Shown here: in pieces, positions 37,936-56,179 of the stretch
Numbering within the stretch: the first letter of the stretch is position 1
How the letters are laid out: every line of letters begins with the position of its first letter
DNA from: Rhizobium sp. SSA_523
GTDB lineage: Bacteria; Pseudomonadota; Alphaproteobacteria; Rhizobiales; Rhizobiaceae
Direction: 5' to 3'
NCBI RefSeq assembly: GCF_030435705.1
Contig: NZ_CP129382.1
Coordinates: 558,001-622,000, forward strand
Length of the DNA stretch: 64,000 bases
Program-made: the position numbers and the translations under genes
Notes under the pieces: generated by a model
Databases searched by the model: none
Told to the model about the DNA's origin: nothing
The model's input: only the letters and a program-made list of their open reading frames with translations

Positions 37936-38058
37936 CATCTTCCACAGGCTGACGGAAATTCGCGTCCGCCTGTCGAAATAGACTTGCCAAGCCCGCCAAC
38001 CCATCTTAAAGGGAGCGCCATGCTTGGAACGCGGCAGACTGTTGTTCCAAGGATCTGA

Positions 38059-38134
<76 letters not shown>

Positions 38135-38224
38135 TTACCATAGCGACGACATGTGATCTTCATGGAGACGTGATAGGGATGGACCGCCATTGGCGGCAAA
38201 AATCGCAGAATGCCGATTTTGCTC

Positions 38225-38253
38225 TTGTGAAAGGCAGTTCCGGCGTTTATGTA
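38225..38253 (+). promoter_or_regulatory. Putative promoter of secE-nusG
   Basis: TTGTGA (38225-38230), 17-base spacer, TATGTA (38248-38253), about 70 bases before secE. Confidence 0.4.
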
Positions 38254-38323
38254 GGGTGAAACAGACACGCGGTGCGTGGGGCTGACCTTTTCAGCTTTAC
38301 GTGCCGTAATCGCGTGGGCAGAT

Positions 38324-38524
38324 ATGGCATCCAAGACCAATCCATTTACGTTTCTGCAGCAGGTTCGCGCCGAGACGTCGAAAGTGACCTGGCCGTCGCG
38401 TCGTGAGACGATGATCTCCACGGCCATGGTTCTTGTGATGGTGATTTTCGCCGCTCTGTTTTTCTTCGCCGCGGACCAGCTGATCGGCTGGCTCATCGGC
38501 CTCGTGCTGAATTTCAGCATCTGA
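38324..38524 (+). CDS. secE: Preprotein translocase subunit SecE
   Basis: 66 aa from MASKTNPFTFLQQVRAETSKVTWPSRRETMIST. It has the amphipathic N-terminal helix with the conserved KVTWPSRRE and a single membrane helix (MVLVMVIFAALFFFAADQLIGWLIG). This is the short one-helix form usual outside enterobacteria. SecE clamps SecY in the SecYEG channel of the inner membrane. nusG follows after 17 bases. Confidence 0.97.
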   Translation: MASKTNPFTFLQQVRAETSKVTWPSRRETMISTAMVLVMVIFAALFFFAADQLIGWLIGLVLNFSI

Positions 38525-38541
38525 CATCTGTGGAGATGAAA

Positions 38542-39072
38542 ATGGCGGCACGTTGGTACATCGTCCACGCGTATTCGAATTTTGAAAAGAAGGTTGCCGA
38601 GGATATCGAGAACAAGGCTCGCCAGAAGGGCTTGGAGCATTTGTTCGAGAAGATCCTCGTTCCCACTGAAAAGGTGGTTGAGGTGCGTCGCGGACGCAAG
38701 GTGGACAGCGAGCGGAAGTTCTTCCCCGGCTATGTCCTTGTTCGCGCCAATCTGACCGACGAAGCCTATCACCTGATCAAGAACACGCCGAAGGTCACCG
38801 GGTTCCTCGGTTCGGACAGCAAGCCGGTACCGATCCCCGACTTCGAGGCCGACCGCATTCTCGGTCAGGTCCAGGAAGGTGTCGAGCGGCCGAAGTCCTC
38901 GATTTCCTATGAGATCGGCGAGCAGGTTCGGGTCTCCGACGGCCCCTTCGCATCCTTCAACGGCATCGTTCAGGATGTGGACGAGGAGCGTTCGCGCCTC
39001 AAGGTCGAAGTCTCCATTTTCGGCCGCGCAACGCCGGTCGAGCTGGAATACGCACAGGTCGAAAAGGTCTGA
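38542..39072 (+). CDS. nusG: Transcription termination/antitermination protein NusG
   Basis: 176 aa from MAARWYIVHAYSNFEKKVAEDIE; GGAGATGAAA precedes this ATG. The NGN domain binds the RNA polymerase clamp, and the C-terminal KOW domain (DGPFASFNGIVQDVDEERSRLKVEVSIFGR) binds Rho or S10. It couples transcription with translation and Rho termination. Position between secE and rplK is standard. Confidence 0.98.
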   Translation: MAARWYIVHAYSNFEKKVAEDIENKARQKGLEHLFEKILVPTEKVVEVRRGRKVDSERKFFPGYVLVRANLTDEAYHLIKNTPKVTGFLGSDSKPVPIPDFEADRILGQVQEGVERPKSSISYEIGEQVRVSDGPFASFNGIVQDVDEERSRLKVEVSIFGRATPVELEYAQVEKV

Positions 39073-39149
39073 GCGCGGGGCTTGCCCCAATCCGCGTGGG
39101 AGGTCTGCCTGTAGCCGGGCGCTAGAGACCAGACCACGCAACCGCAGCC

Positions 39150-39190
39150 GCCGACCGTCACCGGTCGGCATTTCGACCGGGCAACCGGTC
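39150..39190 (+). promoter_or_regulatory. Leader hairpins before rplK (possible L1 control site)
   Basis: Two consecutive hairpins: GCCGACCG-TCAC-CGGTCGGC (39150-39169, 8-bp stem) and GACCGG-GCAA-CCGGTC (39175-39190, GNRA-type loop), ending 19 bases before the rplK start. In E. coli L1 represses the L11 operon by binding a leader structure. The assignment here is inferred from position and folding only. Confidence 0.4.
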
Positions 39191-39209
39191 TGAACAGAAA
39201 GGCAGAGAA

Positions 39210-39641
39210 ATGGCTAAGAAAGTCGCAGGCCAGCTCAAGCTGCAGGTCAAGGCAGGATCGGCAAACCCGTCCCCGCCGATCGGCCCCGCACTTGGTCAGC
39301 GTGGCATCAACATCATGGAATTCTGCAAGGCGTTCAATGCAGCCACGCAGGAAATGGAAAAGGGCATGCCGATCCCGGTCGTCATCACCTATTTCCAGGA
39401 CAAGTCCTTCACCTTCGCCATGAAGCAGCCGCCGGTCACCTACTGGCTGAAGAAGGAAGCGAAGATCCAGTCCGGTTCCAAGACGCCTGGCAAGGGCGCC
39501 AAGGCCGGCACCATCACCAAGGCTCAGGTCCGTGCGATCGCCGAAGCCAAGATGAAGGATCTGAACGCGGCAGACGTCGAAGGCGCAATGCTGATGGTTG
39601 AGGGCTCTGCCCGCTCCATGGGCCTGGAAGTGGTGGCTTGA
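39210..39641 (+). CDS. rplK: 50S ribosomal protein L11
   Basis: 143 aa. [39 protein letters not shown] is the methylated, proline-rich N-terminal domain that contacts EF-G and RelA; the C-terminal domain binds the GTPase-associated centre of 23S rRNA ([22 protein letters not shown]). rplA follows with 2 bases between the stop and its ATG. Confidence 0.99.
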   Translation: MAKKVAGQLKLQVKAGSANPSPPIGPALGQRGINIMEFCKAFNAATQEMEKGMPIPVVITYFQDKSFTFAMKQPPVTYWLKKEAKIQSGSKTPGKGAKAGTITKAQVRAIAEAKMKDLNAADVEGAMLMVEGSARSMGLEVVA

Positions 39642-39643
39642 TC

Positions 39644-40339
39644 ATGGCAAAGCTTGCAAAGCGTATTCAGAAGAGCCGCGAAGGCATTGATCCGACAAAG
39701 CTCGTCGCCCTTACCGAAGCGATCTCGCTGGTCAAGGACCGCGCCACCGCGAAATTCGACGAGACCGTCGAAATCGCGATGAATCTCGGCGTCGACCCGC
39801 GCCACGCCGACCAGATGGTTCGCGGCGTCGTCAACCTGCCGAACGGCACGGGCCGCGACGTTCGCGTCGCCGTCTTCGCGCGTGGCGCCAAGGCCGATGA
39901 AGCCAAGGCAGCCGGTGCGGACATCGTCGGTGCGGAAGATCTCGTCGAGATCGTCCAGGGCGGCAAGATCGATTTCGATCGCTGCATCGCCACGCCGGAC
40001 ATGATGCCGCTGGTCGGCCGTCTCGGCAAGGTGCTCGGCCCGCGTGGCATGATGCCGAACCCGAAGGTCGGTACGGTCACCATGGACGTTGCCGGCGCCG
40101 TAAAGGCATCCAAGGGCGGCGCTGTCGAATTCCGCGTCGAAAAGGCTGGTATCATCCATGCCGGTATCGGCAAGGCTTCGTTCGACGCCAAGGCTCTGGA
40201 AGAAAACATCAAGGCATTTGCCGACGCCGTTTTGAAGGCGAAGCCGGCAGGCGCCAAGGGCAATTACCTCAAGCGCGTCGCGCTCTCCTCGACCATGGGT
40301 CCTGGCGTTCGCGTCGAGCCTTCGACGGTCGTCGCCTGA
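39644..40339 (+). CDS. rplA: 50S ribosomal protein L1
   Basis: 231 aa from [16 protein letters not shown]. It forms the L1 stalk that moves E-site tRNA and can repress its own operon by binding the mRNA leader. Conserved stretches are [46 protein letters not shown] and GPGVRVEPS. The start two codons earlier (TTG) is unlikely. Confidence 0.99.
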   Translation: MAKLAKRIQKSREGIDPTKLVALTEAISLVKDRATAKFDETVEIAMNLGVDPRHADQMVRGVVNLPNGTGRDVRVAVFARGAKADEAKAAGADIVGAEDLVEIVQGGKIDFDRCIATPDMMPLVGRLGKVLGPRGMMPNPKVGTVTMDVAGAVKASKGGAVEFRVEKAGIIHAGIGKASFDAKALEENIKAFADAVLKAKPAGAKGNYLKRVALSSTMGPGVRVEPSTVVA

Positions 40340-40692
40340 TTGTATCGGAACGGGGCGCAAGCGCCTCGTCCGCAACTGAATTTCCGGGCCTTCGGGCCCG
40401 GGAAGTCCGGGGAAACCCGGATATTCCTGTCCGAGATTGTGGGTGGTTTCGACCTTAATCGTATGACCTGCATGAGACGGGTAAGACCTGGATTTTCAAC
40501 AGGCGCGCGTGATGCGCCCCTGAGGGTTCCGGTTCGAACCTGATGTGCCTTGTGCCGCGAGCCTTCTGGCTCAAGTGCGGGGGGACAGGATCCTCGAGCG
40601 CCGCTCGGGATCTTGCTATTGAGATCCCTTGGGGCAAAGGCAACCCGGCAGGGTCCGATCCTTCGATCGGTCCTGTCAACTGGAGACAGACA
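40340..40692 (+). promoter_or_regulatory. rplJ leader region (L10-type leader)
   Basis: 353 bases between rplA and rplJ with no gene but much structure: CCGGGCC-TTCG-GGCCCGG (40384-40401) followed at once by TCCGGG-GAAA-CCCGGA (40406-40421), stable UUCG and GAAA loops. In E. coli the L10-(L7/L12)4 complex represses rplJL through a leader here. The position and size fit the L10 leader family, but I could not match its consensus by eye. Confidence 0.5.
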
Positions 40693-41211
40693 GTGGAAAG
40701 AGCGGAAAAACGCGAATTCGTCACGGAGCTGAGCGAAGTCTTCAAGGCTTCTGGTTCAGTTGTCGTGGCCCACTATGCTGGTGTCACCGTTGCGCAGATG
40801 AACGACTTCCGTTCGAAAATGCGCGCGGCTGGCGGCACCGTCAAAGTCGCGAAGAACCGTCTGGCCAAGATCGCTCTTCAGGGCTCGGAGTCGGAAGGGA
40901 TGACAGATCTCTTCAAGGGCCAGACGCTGATTGCATACAGCGAAGACCCTATCACGGCTCCCAAGGTCGTCATGGATTTCGCCAAGACCAACGACAAGCT
41001 CGTTGTTCTGGGTGGCGCCATGGGCTCGACCACGCTTAACGCGGAAGGCATCAAGTCGCTTGCGACCCTGCCTTCGCTGGACGAACTGCGCGCAAAGCTG
41101 CTGGGTATGATTCAAACCCCGGCAACCCGCATCGCAGGCGTCGTTCAGGCTCCGGCAGGCCAGCTTGCCCGTGTTTTCGCGGCCTACGCAAAGAAGGACG
41201 AAGCCGCTTGA
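40693..41211 (+). CDS. rplJ: 50S ribosomal protein L10
   Basis: 172 aa with a GTG start (40693) giving [25 protein letters not shown], preceded by CTGGAGACAGACA; the open frame extends upstream but is leader RNA. L10 is the base of the stalk that holds L7/L12 dimers. KNRLAKIAL and the C-terminal helix ([23 protein letters not shown]) that binds L12 are present. A small CCGC/GCGG hairpin and TTTTT overlap the stop and may attenuate transcription before rplL. Confidence 0.98.
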   Translation: MERAEKREFVTELSEVFKASGSVVVAHYAGVTVAQMNDFRSKMRAAGGTVKVAKNRLAKIALQGSESEGMTDLFKGQTLIAYSEDPITAPKVVMDFAKTNDKLVVLGGAMGSTTLNAEGIKSLATLPSLDELRAKLLGMIQTPATRIAGVVQAPAGQLARVFAAYAKKDEAA

Positions 41212-41271
41212 GGCGGTTTTTCGCTGTAACAAATCAACCAGTTCGAACCGAACATACAAGGAACTACTAAA

Positions 41272-41652
<381 letters not shown>

Positions 41653-41714
41653 TTTCGAAATGTCTTGGGGGAGGGCAGCCATGCCCTCTCCCGGTCAGCA
41701 TTTCTTCGGACCTG

Positions 41715-41750
41715 ATTACCCAAAAGCCGGTGAAACGGCTTTTGGGTAAT
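41715..41750 (+). repeat. Perfect 15-bp inverted repeat between rplL and rpoB
   Basis: ATTACCCAAAAGCCG (41715-41729) is the exact reverse complement of CGGCTTTTGGGTAAT (41736-41750), with loop GTGAAA. No T-run follows, so it is more likely an RNA processing or stability element than a full terminator. E. coli has an RNase III processing site and attenuator in the equivalent gap. Confidence 0.8.
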
Positions 41751-41908
41751 GGGTTCTTCAAGAGGATGGTTTCTCCTCGAGGTGCACGGCAATCCGGCCG
41801 GCGGCGCGAGAGACGGAACGAGATTGAACCAACCCATGATAGACGGGGTCGACTGGCCAGCGTGCCCCGTCCGTTGCAGGCCCGGATGCAGTTTTTGAAG
41901 GAGCGACG

Positions 41909-44900
41909 ATGGCTCAGACCCTTTCGTTCAACGGTCGCAGGCGCGTACGCAAGTTTTTCGGAAAGATCCCCGAAGTCACTGAGATGCCAAACCTCATCGA
42001 GGTTCAGAAGGCATCCTATGATCAGTTCCTGATGGTTGAAGAGCCGGAAGGCGGCCGCCCCGATGAGGGGCTGAACGCCGTTTTCCGGTCGGTTTTCCCG
42101 ATCACCGATTTCTCCGGCGCCTCCATGCTGGAATTCGTGTCCTACGAATTCGAGCCGCCGAAATTCGACGTCGAGGAATGCCGCCAGCGCGACCTGACCT
42201 ATGCAGCGCCGCTGAAGGTGACGCTGCGCCTGATCGTGTTCGATATCGACGAGGACACAGGTTCGAAGTCGATCAAGGACATCAAGGAACAGTCGGTCTA
42301 CATGGGCGACATGCCGCTGATGACCGATAACGGTACCTTCATCGTCAATGGTACCGAGCGCGTCATCGTCTCCCAGATGCACCGTTCGCCGGGCGTGTTC
42401 TTCGATCACGACAAGGGCAAGAGCCATTCGTCGGGCAAGCTTCTGTTTGCCGCGCGCGTCATCCCCTATCGCGGTTCCTGGCTCGACATCGAGTTCGACG
42501 CCAAGGACATCGTCTATGCGCGTATCGACCGCCGCCGCAAGATCCCTGCGACCTCGCTGCTGATGGCGCTCGGCATGGACGGCGAAGACATCCTGTCGAC
42601 CTTCTATACCAAGTCGACCTATGAGCGCGCCGGCGATGGCTGGCGCATTCCCTTCCAGCCGGAAACGCTGAAGGGTGCCAAGACGCTGTCGGACATGATC
42701 GATGCCGATACCGGAGAAGTCGTGGTCGAATCCGGCAAGAAGCTGACGCCGCGCCTGCTGCGGCAGCTGTCGGACAAGGGCCTGAAAGCCCTCAAGGCCA
42801 GCAATGACGACCTCTACGGCAACTATCTCGCCGAAGACATCGTCAATTTCGAAACCGGCGAGATCTATCTCGAAGCCGGCGACGAAATCGACGAGAAGTC
42901 CCTGGCGCTGATGCTGGATGCCGGTTTCGACGAGATCCCGGTTCTCGGCATCGACCATATCAATGTCGGCGCCTATATCCGCAACACGCTTGCCGCCGAC
43001 AAGAACGAGAACCGCCAGGATGCGCTCTTCGATATCTATCGTGTGATGCGTCCGGGTGAGCCGCCGACCATGGAATCGGCCGAAGCCATGTTCAACTCGC
43101 TGTTCTTCGATGCGGAGCGCTACGACCTTTCGGCCGTCGGTCGCGTCAAGATGAACATGCGTCTGGACCTCGATTGCCCGGATACGGTGCGTACCCTGCG
43201 CAAGGAAGACATCCTTGCGGTGGTTCGCATGCTGGTCGATCTGCGCGACGGCAAGGGCGAAATCGACGATATCGACAATCTCGGCAACCGTCGTGTCCGC
43301 TCCGTCGGCGAATTGATGGAAAACCAGTACCGCCTCGGTCTGCTCCGCATGGAGCGCGCGATCAAGGAACGCATGTCGTCGATCGAAATCGATACTGTCA
43401 TGCCGCAGGATCTGATCAACGCCAAGCCGGCCGCCGCCGCGGTTCGCGAATTCTTCGGCTCCTCGCAGCTGTCGCAGTTCATGGACCAGGTGAACCCGCT
43501 CTCGGAAATCACTCACAAGCGTCGTCTTTCGGCTCTTGGACCGGGTGGTCTGACCCGTGAGCGTGCCGGCTTCGAAGTGCGAGACGTTCACCCGACCCAT
43601 TACGGCCGTATCTGCCCGATCGAAACGCCGGAAGGCCCGAATATCGGCCTGATCAACTCGCTTGCCACCTTCGCCCGCGTCAACAAGTACGGCTTCATCG
43701 AAAGCCCGTACCGCAAGATCGTCGAGGGCCGGGTGACCAATGACGTGATCTACCTCTCCGCCATGGAAGAGGCCAAGTATTACGTCGCGCAGGCCAATGC
43801 GCCGCTGGATGGTGACGGATCCTTCTCCGAGGAATTCGTCGTCTGCCGCCATTCCGGTGAAGTGATGCTCGCTCCGCGCGACAACATCAACCTGATGGAC
43901 GTCTCGCCGAAGCAGCTCGTTTCGGTTGCCGCCGCTCTCATTCCGTTCCTGGAAAACGACGACGCCAACCGCGCGCTGATGGGTTCGAACATGCAGCGCC
44001 AGGCCGTGCCGCTGGTCAGGGCAGAAGCGCCCTTCGTCGGTACCGGCATGGAGCCTGTCGTTGCCCGCGATTCCGGCGCTGCGATCGCCGCCCGCCGCGG
44101 CGGCGTGGTGGATCAGGTGGATGCGACGCGTATCGTTATCCGCGCGACGGAAGATCTGGATGCCGGAAAGTCGGGCGTTGATATCTATCGCCTGCAGAAG
44201 TTCCAGCGTTCGAACCAGAACACCTGCATCAACCAGCGTCCGCTGGTGAATGTCGGTGACGTGATTGCCAAGGGCGATATCATCGCAGACGGTCCTTCGA
44301 CGGATCTCGGCGATCTGGCGCTCGGCCGCAACGCACTCGTCGCCTTCATGCCGTGGAATGGCTACAACTACGAAGATTCGATCCTGATGTCGGAGCGCAT
44401 CGTCTCGGACGACGTGTTCACCTCCATCCATATCGAAGAATTCGAAGTGATGGCCCGCGACACCAAGCTTGGTCCGGAAGAAATCACCCGCGACATTCCG
44501 AACGTATCGGAAGAAGCGCTGAAGAATCTCGATGAAGCCGGTATCGTCTACATCGGTGCGGAAGTTCAGCCGGGCGATATCCTGGTCGGCAAGATCACGC
44601 CGAAGGGCGAAAGCCCGATGACGCCGGAAGAAAAGCTTCTGCGCGCCATCTTCGGCGAAAAGGCATCGGATGTGCGCGACACCTCCATGCGCATGCCGCC
44701 CGGTACATTCGGCACAGTCGTCGAAGTGCGCGTCTTCAACCGCCACGGGGTGGAAAAGGACGAGCGCGCAATGGCGATCGAGCGCGAGGAAATCGAGCGC
44801 CTGGCCAAGGACCGCGATGACGAGCAGGCCATTCTGGACCGCAACGTCTATGGCCGTCTGGTCGACATGCTGCGCGGCCAGGTATCGGTCGCCGGACCGA

Positions 44901-46045
44901 AGGGCTTCAAGAAGGGCGTCGAGCTCTCCAACGCGATCGTTTCGGAATATCCGCGCTCGCAATGGTGGATGTTCGCCGTCGAAGACGAAAAGGTTCAGGC
45001 TGAGATCGAAGCTCTGCGCGGCCAGTACGATGAATCCAAGTCGCGCCTTGAGCAGCGCTTCATGGACAAGGTCGAAAAGGTCCAGCGCGGCGATGAAATG
45101 CCTCCGGGCGTCATGAAGATGGTCAAGGTCTTCGTCGCCGTGAAGCGCAAGATCCAGCCGGGCGACAAGATGGCCGGCCGTCATGGCAACAAGGGCGTCG
45201 TATCGCGGATCGTGCCCGTGGAAGACATGCCGTTCCTCGAAGACGGAACCCATGTCGACATCTGCCTGAACCCGCTCGGCGTTCCCTCGCGCATGAATGT
45301 CGGACAGATCCTCGAAACCCACCTTGCCTGGGCTTGCGCCGGCATGGGCAAGAAGATCGGCGACATGCTGGAGGAGTATCGCAAGACGATGGACATCAGC
45401 GAGCTGCGCAGCGAGCTGACGGAAATCTATGCGAGCGAATCCCATGACGAAGTGGCTCGTTTCGACGACGAATCGCTGGTGAAGCTGGCCGAAGAGGCAA
45501 AGCGTGGCGTCTCTATCGCAACGCCGGTCTTCGACGGTGCGCATGAGCCCGACGTCGCCGCCATGCTGAAGAAGGCTGGTCTGAATGAATCCGGTCAGTC
45601 CGTCCTCTATGACGGCCGTACCGGTGAAGCCTTCGACCGCAAGGTGACCGTCGGCTACATGTACATGATCAAGCTGAACCACCTGGTCGATGACAAGATC
45701 CACGCCCGTTCGATCGGTCCTTACTCGCTCGTGACGCAGCAGCCTCTGGGCGGCAAGGCGCAGTTCGGCGGTCAGCGCTTCGGGGAAATGGAGGTCTGGG
45801 CTCTGGAAGCCTATGGTGCCGCCTACACCCTGCAGGAAATGCTGACGGTCAAGTCGGACGACGTGGCTGGCCGGACCAAGGTCTATGAAGCGATCGTGCG
45901 TGGCGACGATACGTTCGAAGCCGGCATTCCGGAAAGCTTCAACGTTCTCGTGAAGGAAATGCGCTCGCTCGGCCTTTCCGTCGAACTCGAGAACTCGAAG
46001 ATCGACCCGAACGAGCCCGGCCAGCTGCCCGACGCAGCGGAATAA
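41909..46045 (+). CDS. rpoB: RNA polymerase subunit beta
   Basis: 1378 aa, typical rhizobial length. It forms half the active-site cleft. The rifampicin region reads [33 protein letters not shown], with the Asp, His and Ser of the main resistance positions all wild type, so target-based resistance is not predicted. DRHG-like contacts [15 protein letters not shown], and the C-terminal clamp [24 protein letters not shown] are intact. GAAGGAGCGACG precedes the ATG. rpoC follows after a 193-base gap with a hairpin. Confidence 0.99.
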   Translation: MAQTLSFNGRRRVRKFFGKIPEVTEMPNLIEVQKASYDQFLMVEEPEGGRPDEGLNAVFRSVFPITDFSGASMLEFVSYEFEPPKFDVEECRQRDLTYAAPLKVTLRLIVFDIDEDTGSKSIKDIKEQSVYMGDMPLMTDNGTFIVNGTERVIVSQMHRSPGVFFDHDKGKSHSSGKLLFAARVIPYRGSWLDIEFDAKDIVYARIDRRRKIPATSLLMALGMDGEDILSTFYTKSTYERAGDGWRIPFQPETLKGAKTLSDMIDADTGEVVVESGKKLTPRLLRQLSDKGLKALKASNDDLYGNYLAEDIVNFETGEIYLEAGDEIDEKSLALMLDAGFDEIPVLGIDHINVGAYIRNTLAADKNENRQDALFDIYRVMRPGEPPTMESAEAMFNSLFFDAERYDLSAVGRVKMNMRLDLDCPDTVRTLRKEDILAVVRMLVDLRDGKGEIDDIDNLGNRRVRSVGELMENQYRLGLLRMERAIKERMSSIEIDTVMPQDLINAKPAAAAVREFFGSSQLSQFMDQVNPLSEITHKRRLSALGPGGLTRERAGFEVRDVHPTHYGRICPIETPEGPNIGLINSLATFARVNKYGFIESPYRKIVEGRVTNDVIYLSAMEEAKYYVAQANAPLDGDGSFSEEFVVCRHSGEVMLAPRDNINLMDVSPKQLVSVAAALIPFLENDDANRALMGSNMQRQAVPLVRAEAPFVGTGMEPVVARDSGAAIAARRGGVVDQVDATRIVIRATEDLDAGKSGVDIYRLQKFQRSNQNTCINQRPLVNVGDVIAKGDIIADGPSTDLGDLALGRNALVAFMPWNGYNYEDSILMSERIVSDDVFTSIHIEEFEVMARDTKLGPEEITRDIPNVSEEALKNLDEAGIVYIGAEVQPGDILVGKITPKGESPMTPEEKLLRAIFGEKASDVRDTSMRMPPGTFGTVVEVRVFNRHGVEKDERAMAIEREEIERLAKDRDDEQAILDRNVYGRLVDMLRGQVSVAGPKGFKKGVELSNAIVSEYPRSQWWMFAVEDEKVQAEIEALRGQYDESKSRLEQRFMDKVEKVQRGDEMPPGVMKMVKVFVAVKRKIQPGDKMAGRHGNKGVVSRIVPVEDMPFLEDGTHVDICLNPLGVPSRMNVGQILETHLAWACAGMGKKIGDMLEEYRKTMDISELRSELTEIYASESHDEVARFDDESLVKLAEEAKRGVSIATPVFDGAHEPDVAAMLKKAGLNESGQSVLYDGRTGEAFDRKVTVGYMYMIKLNHLVDDKIHARSIGPYSLVTQQPLGGKAQFGGQRFGEMEVWALEAYGAAYTLQEMLTVKSDDVAGRTKVYEAIVRGDDTFEAGIPESFNVLVKEMRSLGLSVELENSKIDPNEPGQLPDAAE

Positions 46046-46060
46046 GATCGAGAAGATCGA

Positions 46061-46085
46061 AGCGCGCGCCGCTCTGGCGCGCGCT
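46061..46085 (+). repeat. Hairpin between rpoB and rpoC
   Basis: AGCGCGCGCC (46061-46070) and GGCGCGCGCT (46076-46085) form a perfect 10-bp stem with loop GCTCT, 15 bases after the rpoB stop. There is no T-run. The 193-base rpoB-rpoC gap otherwise holds nothing recognisable before AAGGAGATAGGC at rpoC. Confidence 0.7.
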
Positions 46086-46238
46086 GCCCCGCCCGTTTCC
46101 CGTTTAAGGAGAAGGGTAGGGGAATTTCGCCGCATTTCGCGGCTATGACCGTTTTAGGCGGCGGATCGGCTCCCCCGGGAACAGTAGGGCCGGTACCGTC
46201 TGCAAGCCGAGGGCGAACAGCCCCATAAGGAGATAGGC

Positions 46239-50453
<4,215 letters not shown>

Positions 50454-50459
50454 GTGCGG

Positions 50460-50481
50460 GGAGGGCGGTCCGCCGCCCTCC
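50460..50481 (+). repeat. Hairpin directly after rpoC stop
   Basis: GGAGGGCGG (50460-50468) pairs with CCGCCCTCC (50473-50481), loop TCCG, starting 7 bases after the rpoC stop. It precedes the main terminator. Confidence 0.6.
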
Positions 50482-50505
50482 TTCTGTCGCGTAAGACCAA
50501 ACAAG

Positions 50506-50537
50506 AAAGCGCCCGGGGAGACCCGGGCGCTTTTCTC
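50506..50537 (+). terminator. Rho-independent terminator of the rpoBC operon
   Basis: GCGCCCGGG (50509-50517) and CCCGGGCGC (50522-50530) pair perfectly with loop GAGA, extended by AAA/TTT, followed by TTTTCTCGTT. Confidence 0.85.
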
Positions 50538-50657
50538 GTTCTACATCGGCGGCTCGTGCTCAGTCCTTGGTGCTGAGTTCCTCGTGCGGGCCTTCGTGCT
50601 CAGTCCTTCGTGCTCAATCCGTTGCGCAGGCGCACGGTCAGCGAGATTGGCTCCGCC

Positions 50658-50951
50658 TCATCCGAAGCGGATGATGGAGACCTCTCCCTCCAGCGCGCCT
50701 TGATAGGCAGCGGCATGCGGCTCCTCGACCGGCTCGTCGGTCAAGACACCGATCTGGTCGAGATCGGCTTCGATGAAGCCTTCTTCCGACAGCGCGTTCA
50801 GGGCCTCGCGCACGGCGGTATCATCGTCCGGCGCCGTCAGCAGGATATGCAGATCGGTGCCTTCGCTGTCTTTCGTTTCATACCCCTTGCCGATGATGAT
50901 GAAGACCATCGGCGAATCGGAGTTATTGTCATTGTCGGGCGAGGTGATCAT
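50658..50951 (-). CDS. Hypothetical acidic protein
   Basis: 97 aa. MITSPDNDNNSDSPMVFIIIGKGYETKDSEGTDLHILLTAPDDDTAVREALNALSEEGFIEADLDQIGVLTDE... It is strongly acidic with alternating hydrophobic strands (VFIIIGKG, LHILLTAPD) and a helix (DTAVREALNALSEEGF), suggesting a small alpha/beta protein. There is no signal peptide or membrane segment. I do not recognise the family, though its codon use looks like that of a real gene. It is convergent with the rpoBC terminator and divergent from the rpsL upstream region. Confidence 0.7.
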   Translation of the reverse strand: MITSPDNDNNSDSPMVFIIIGKGYETKDSEGTDLHILLTAPDDDTAVREALNALSEEGFIEADLDQIGVLTDEPVEEPHAAAYQGALEGEVSIIRFG

Positions 50952-51194
50952 CGCGATGCACTCCTGGTTGGAAGGGGCGACTCATGTTCCAGTCGGTATC
51001 TCTTGCCGATACTTAGCGGCTTGCCAACCAAAACACAGTGGTTAATAATCTGCTTCGGCGAAAACCGCCGAAATCCTCCTGCTGGATCATCGCGATTTCA
51101 GGCCTGTCCGGTCAAAACCGTGGATAATGACCCAGGTTAAAGGGTTAATGCGGGCCTTGCGGCCAAGACCGCAGGCATTCTGCGGCCTCCCGAT

Positions 51195-51466
51195 CTAGGG
51201 TCAAAACTCAGTCAGGATTTGGAGCGTGGTATGAGAGAAAATCGTTCAGTTCGAGGAGCGAAGCCGCCGGTGGATCCAATATCCATCAAGGCTTCGCGAC
51301 GTGGAAATGGGCGATTTTCGCCATATCCCTACGGGACGCGGCGGATTTTCCCTGCGAAGGCGTCGAACAGGCTTTGTGGAGTTTTGCTTCACGGCAGCCT
51401 CTTCTCCTATTCGCAAACAAAATCCGCTCGCGCCACGCCCGAAACCTGATTGAGTTTTGACCCTAG
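51195..51466. mobile_element. MITE-like element with 22-bp terminal inverted repeats
   Basis: The left end (51195-51216) begins CTAGGGTCAAAACTCAG and the right end (51445-51466) is its reverse complement with one mismatch in 22 bases. Both ends sit on CTAG, a target favoured by IS630/IS5-type transposons, which duplicate TA or CTAG. The 272-bp body has no transposase; the only open frame (51219-51449) is short and featureless. Subterminal GCGAAGCC/GGCTTCGC repeats are also seen (51257 and 51291). I interpret it as a non-autonomous transposon relic; the family is not established. Confidence 0.65.
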
Positions 51467-51520
51467 CCGCTGCAGCGCCCGTCGCGCAAGGGCTTGGGGG
51501 ACTTTCTTTACCTCCAGGTC

Positions 51521-51549
51521 TTGACGTCACGGGGGTAAAACAGTAAACG
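51521..51549 (+). promoter_or_regulatory. Putative promoter of the str operon
   Basis: TTGACG (51521-51526), 17-base spacer, TAAACG (51544-51549). It lies 55 bases beyond the right end of the MITE-like element and 271 bases before rpsL, implying a long leader. Confidence 0.5.
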
Positions 51550-51820
51550 CCCGGCATCGGAAGCGATGTGAGGCTTGCCCGATTGGAACGCCTGTTCCTC
51601 TCTTGGCCTCAAACAAGCGTCCAAAACGCACGTTGAAGACAAGTATGCTGCACGCATGACGCACGTGATGCGTCCTCTGCTTTATGTGGTCCAACGGAAT
51701 ATTCCGTCTGGGCCACGTTTTGCGCATGTTGAAATGTGTGCTGTGGCCGGAGACGGCGAAACCACGGCCTGTCCTCCCGGGAGGATGGGTCCAAGACAAG
51801 ATTTTGCAAGGGATGGGTAT

Positions 51821-52192
51821 ATGCCTACCGTAAACCAGCTGATCCGTAAGCCCCGCCAGGCACAGGTAAAGCGCAATAAGGTACCTGCTCTGCAGGAAAA
51901 CCCGCAGAAGCGCGGCGTTTGCACCCGCGTCTACACCACGACCCCGAAGAAGCCGAACTCGGCTCTGCGTAAGGTCGCCAAGATCCGCCTGACCAATGGC
52001 TTTGAAGTCATCGGCTATATTCCGGGCGAAGGTCACAACCTGCAGGAACACTCTGTCGTCATGATCCGTGGCGGCCGCGTCAAGGACTTGCCGGGTGTGC
52101 GTTATCACATCATCCGCGGCGTTCTCGATACGCAGGGTGTCAAGAACCGCAAGCAGCGTCGTTCCAAGTACGGCGCGAAGCGTCCGAAGTAA
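51821..52192 (+). CDS. rpsL: 30S ribosomal protein S12
   Basis: 123 aa from [26 protein letters not shown] precedes it, and the longer open frame upstream is leader. S12 lines the decoding centre. [13 protein letters not shown] and [13 protein letters not shown] keep the lysines at the streptomycin-resistance positions (43 and 88 in E. coli), so the sensitive form is predicted. The aspartate after the second lysine is the methylthiolation site. It is the first gene of rpsL-rpsG-fusA-tuf. Confidence 0.99.
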
Positions 52193-52196
52193 TTAG

Positions 52197-52739
<543 letters not shown>

Positions 52740-52772
52740 TCTTTCTCCGTTCGAATTCCGAAAGGCAGTCCT

Positions 52773-54872
<2,100 letters not shown>

Positions 54873-54947
54873 CCGGGGTAACCCCTAAAAGACAAAAAGA
54901 CCTAGAATAACTCCGCCCTTCGCGGGGAAACAGATGGAGAGCCTGAA

Positions 54948-56123
<1,176 letters not shown>

Positions 56124-56132
56124 GGCAATTTC

Positions 56133-56163
56133 GGCAGCTTTGGGCGACGAGCCGAAAGCTGCC
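56133..56163 (+). repeat. tuf 3' hairpin, copy 2
   Basis: Same 31-base element as after tuf1: a 13-bp stem with one mismatch. A third copy with one loop change is at 56252-56282. Confidence 0.75.
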
Positions 56164-56179
56164 GACGCTTCGAAGGGCG

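Larger units (their letters stand above)
50952..51820. other. Upstream region and leader of the rpsL (str) operon
   Basis: 869 bases without a supportable gene. It contains a 272-bp MITE-like element (51195-51466), a good promoter candidate (51521-51549) and about 270 bases of leader before rpsL. The leader has no obvious strong hairpin. Confidence 0.5.

Noticed and set aside
43120..43570. Rifampicin-resistance variant in rpoB and streptomycin-resistance variant in rpsL
   Set aside because: The key residues in both proteins are the wild-type ones.
51219..51449. 76-codon frame inside the MITE-like element
   Set aside because: No transposase motif, biased composition, and it lies wholly within the non-autonomous element.
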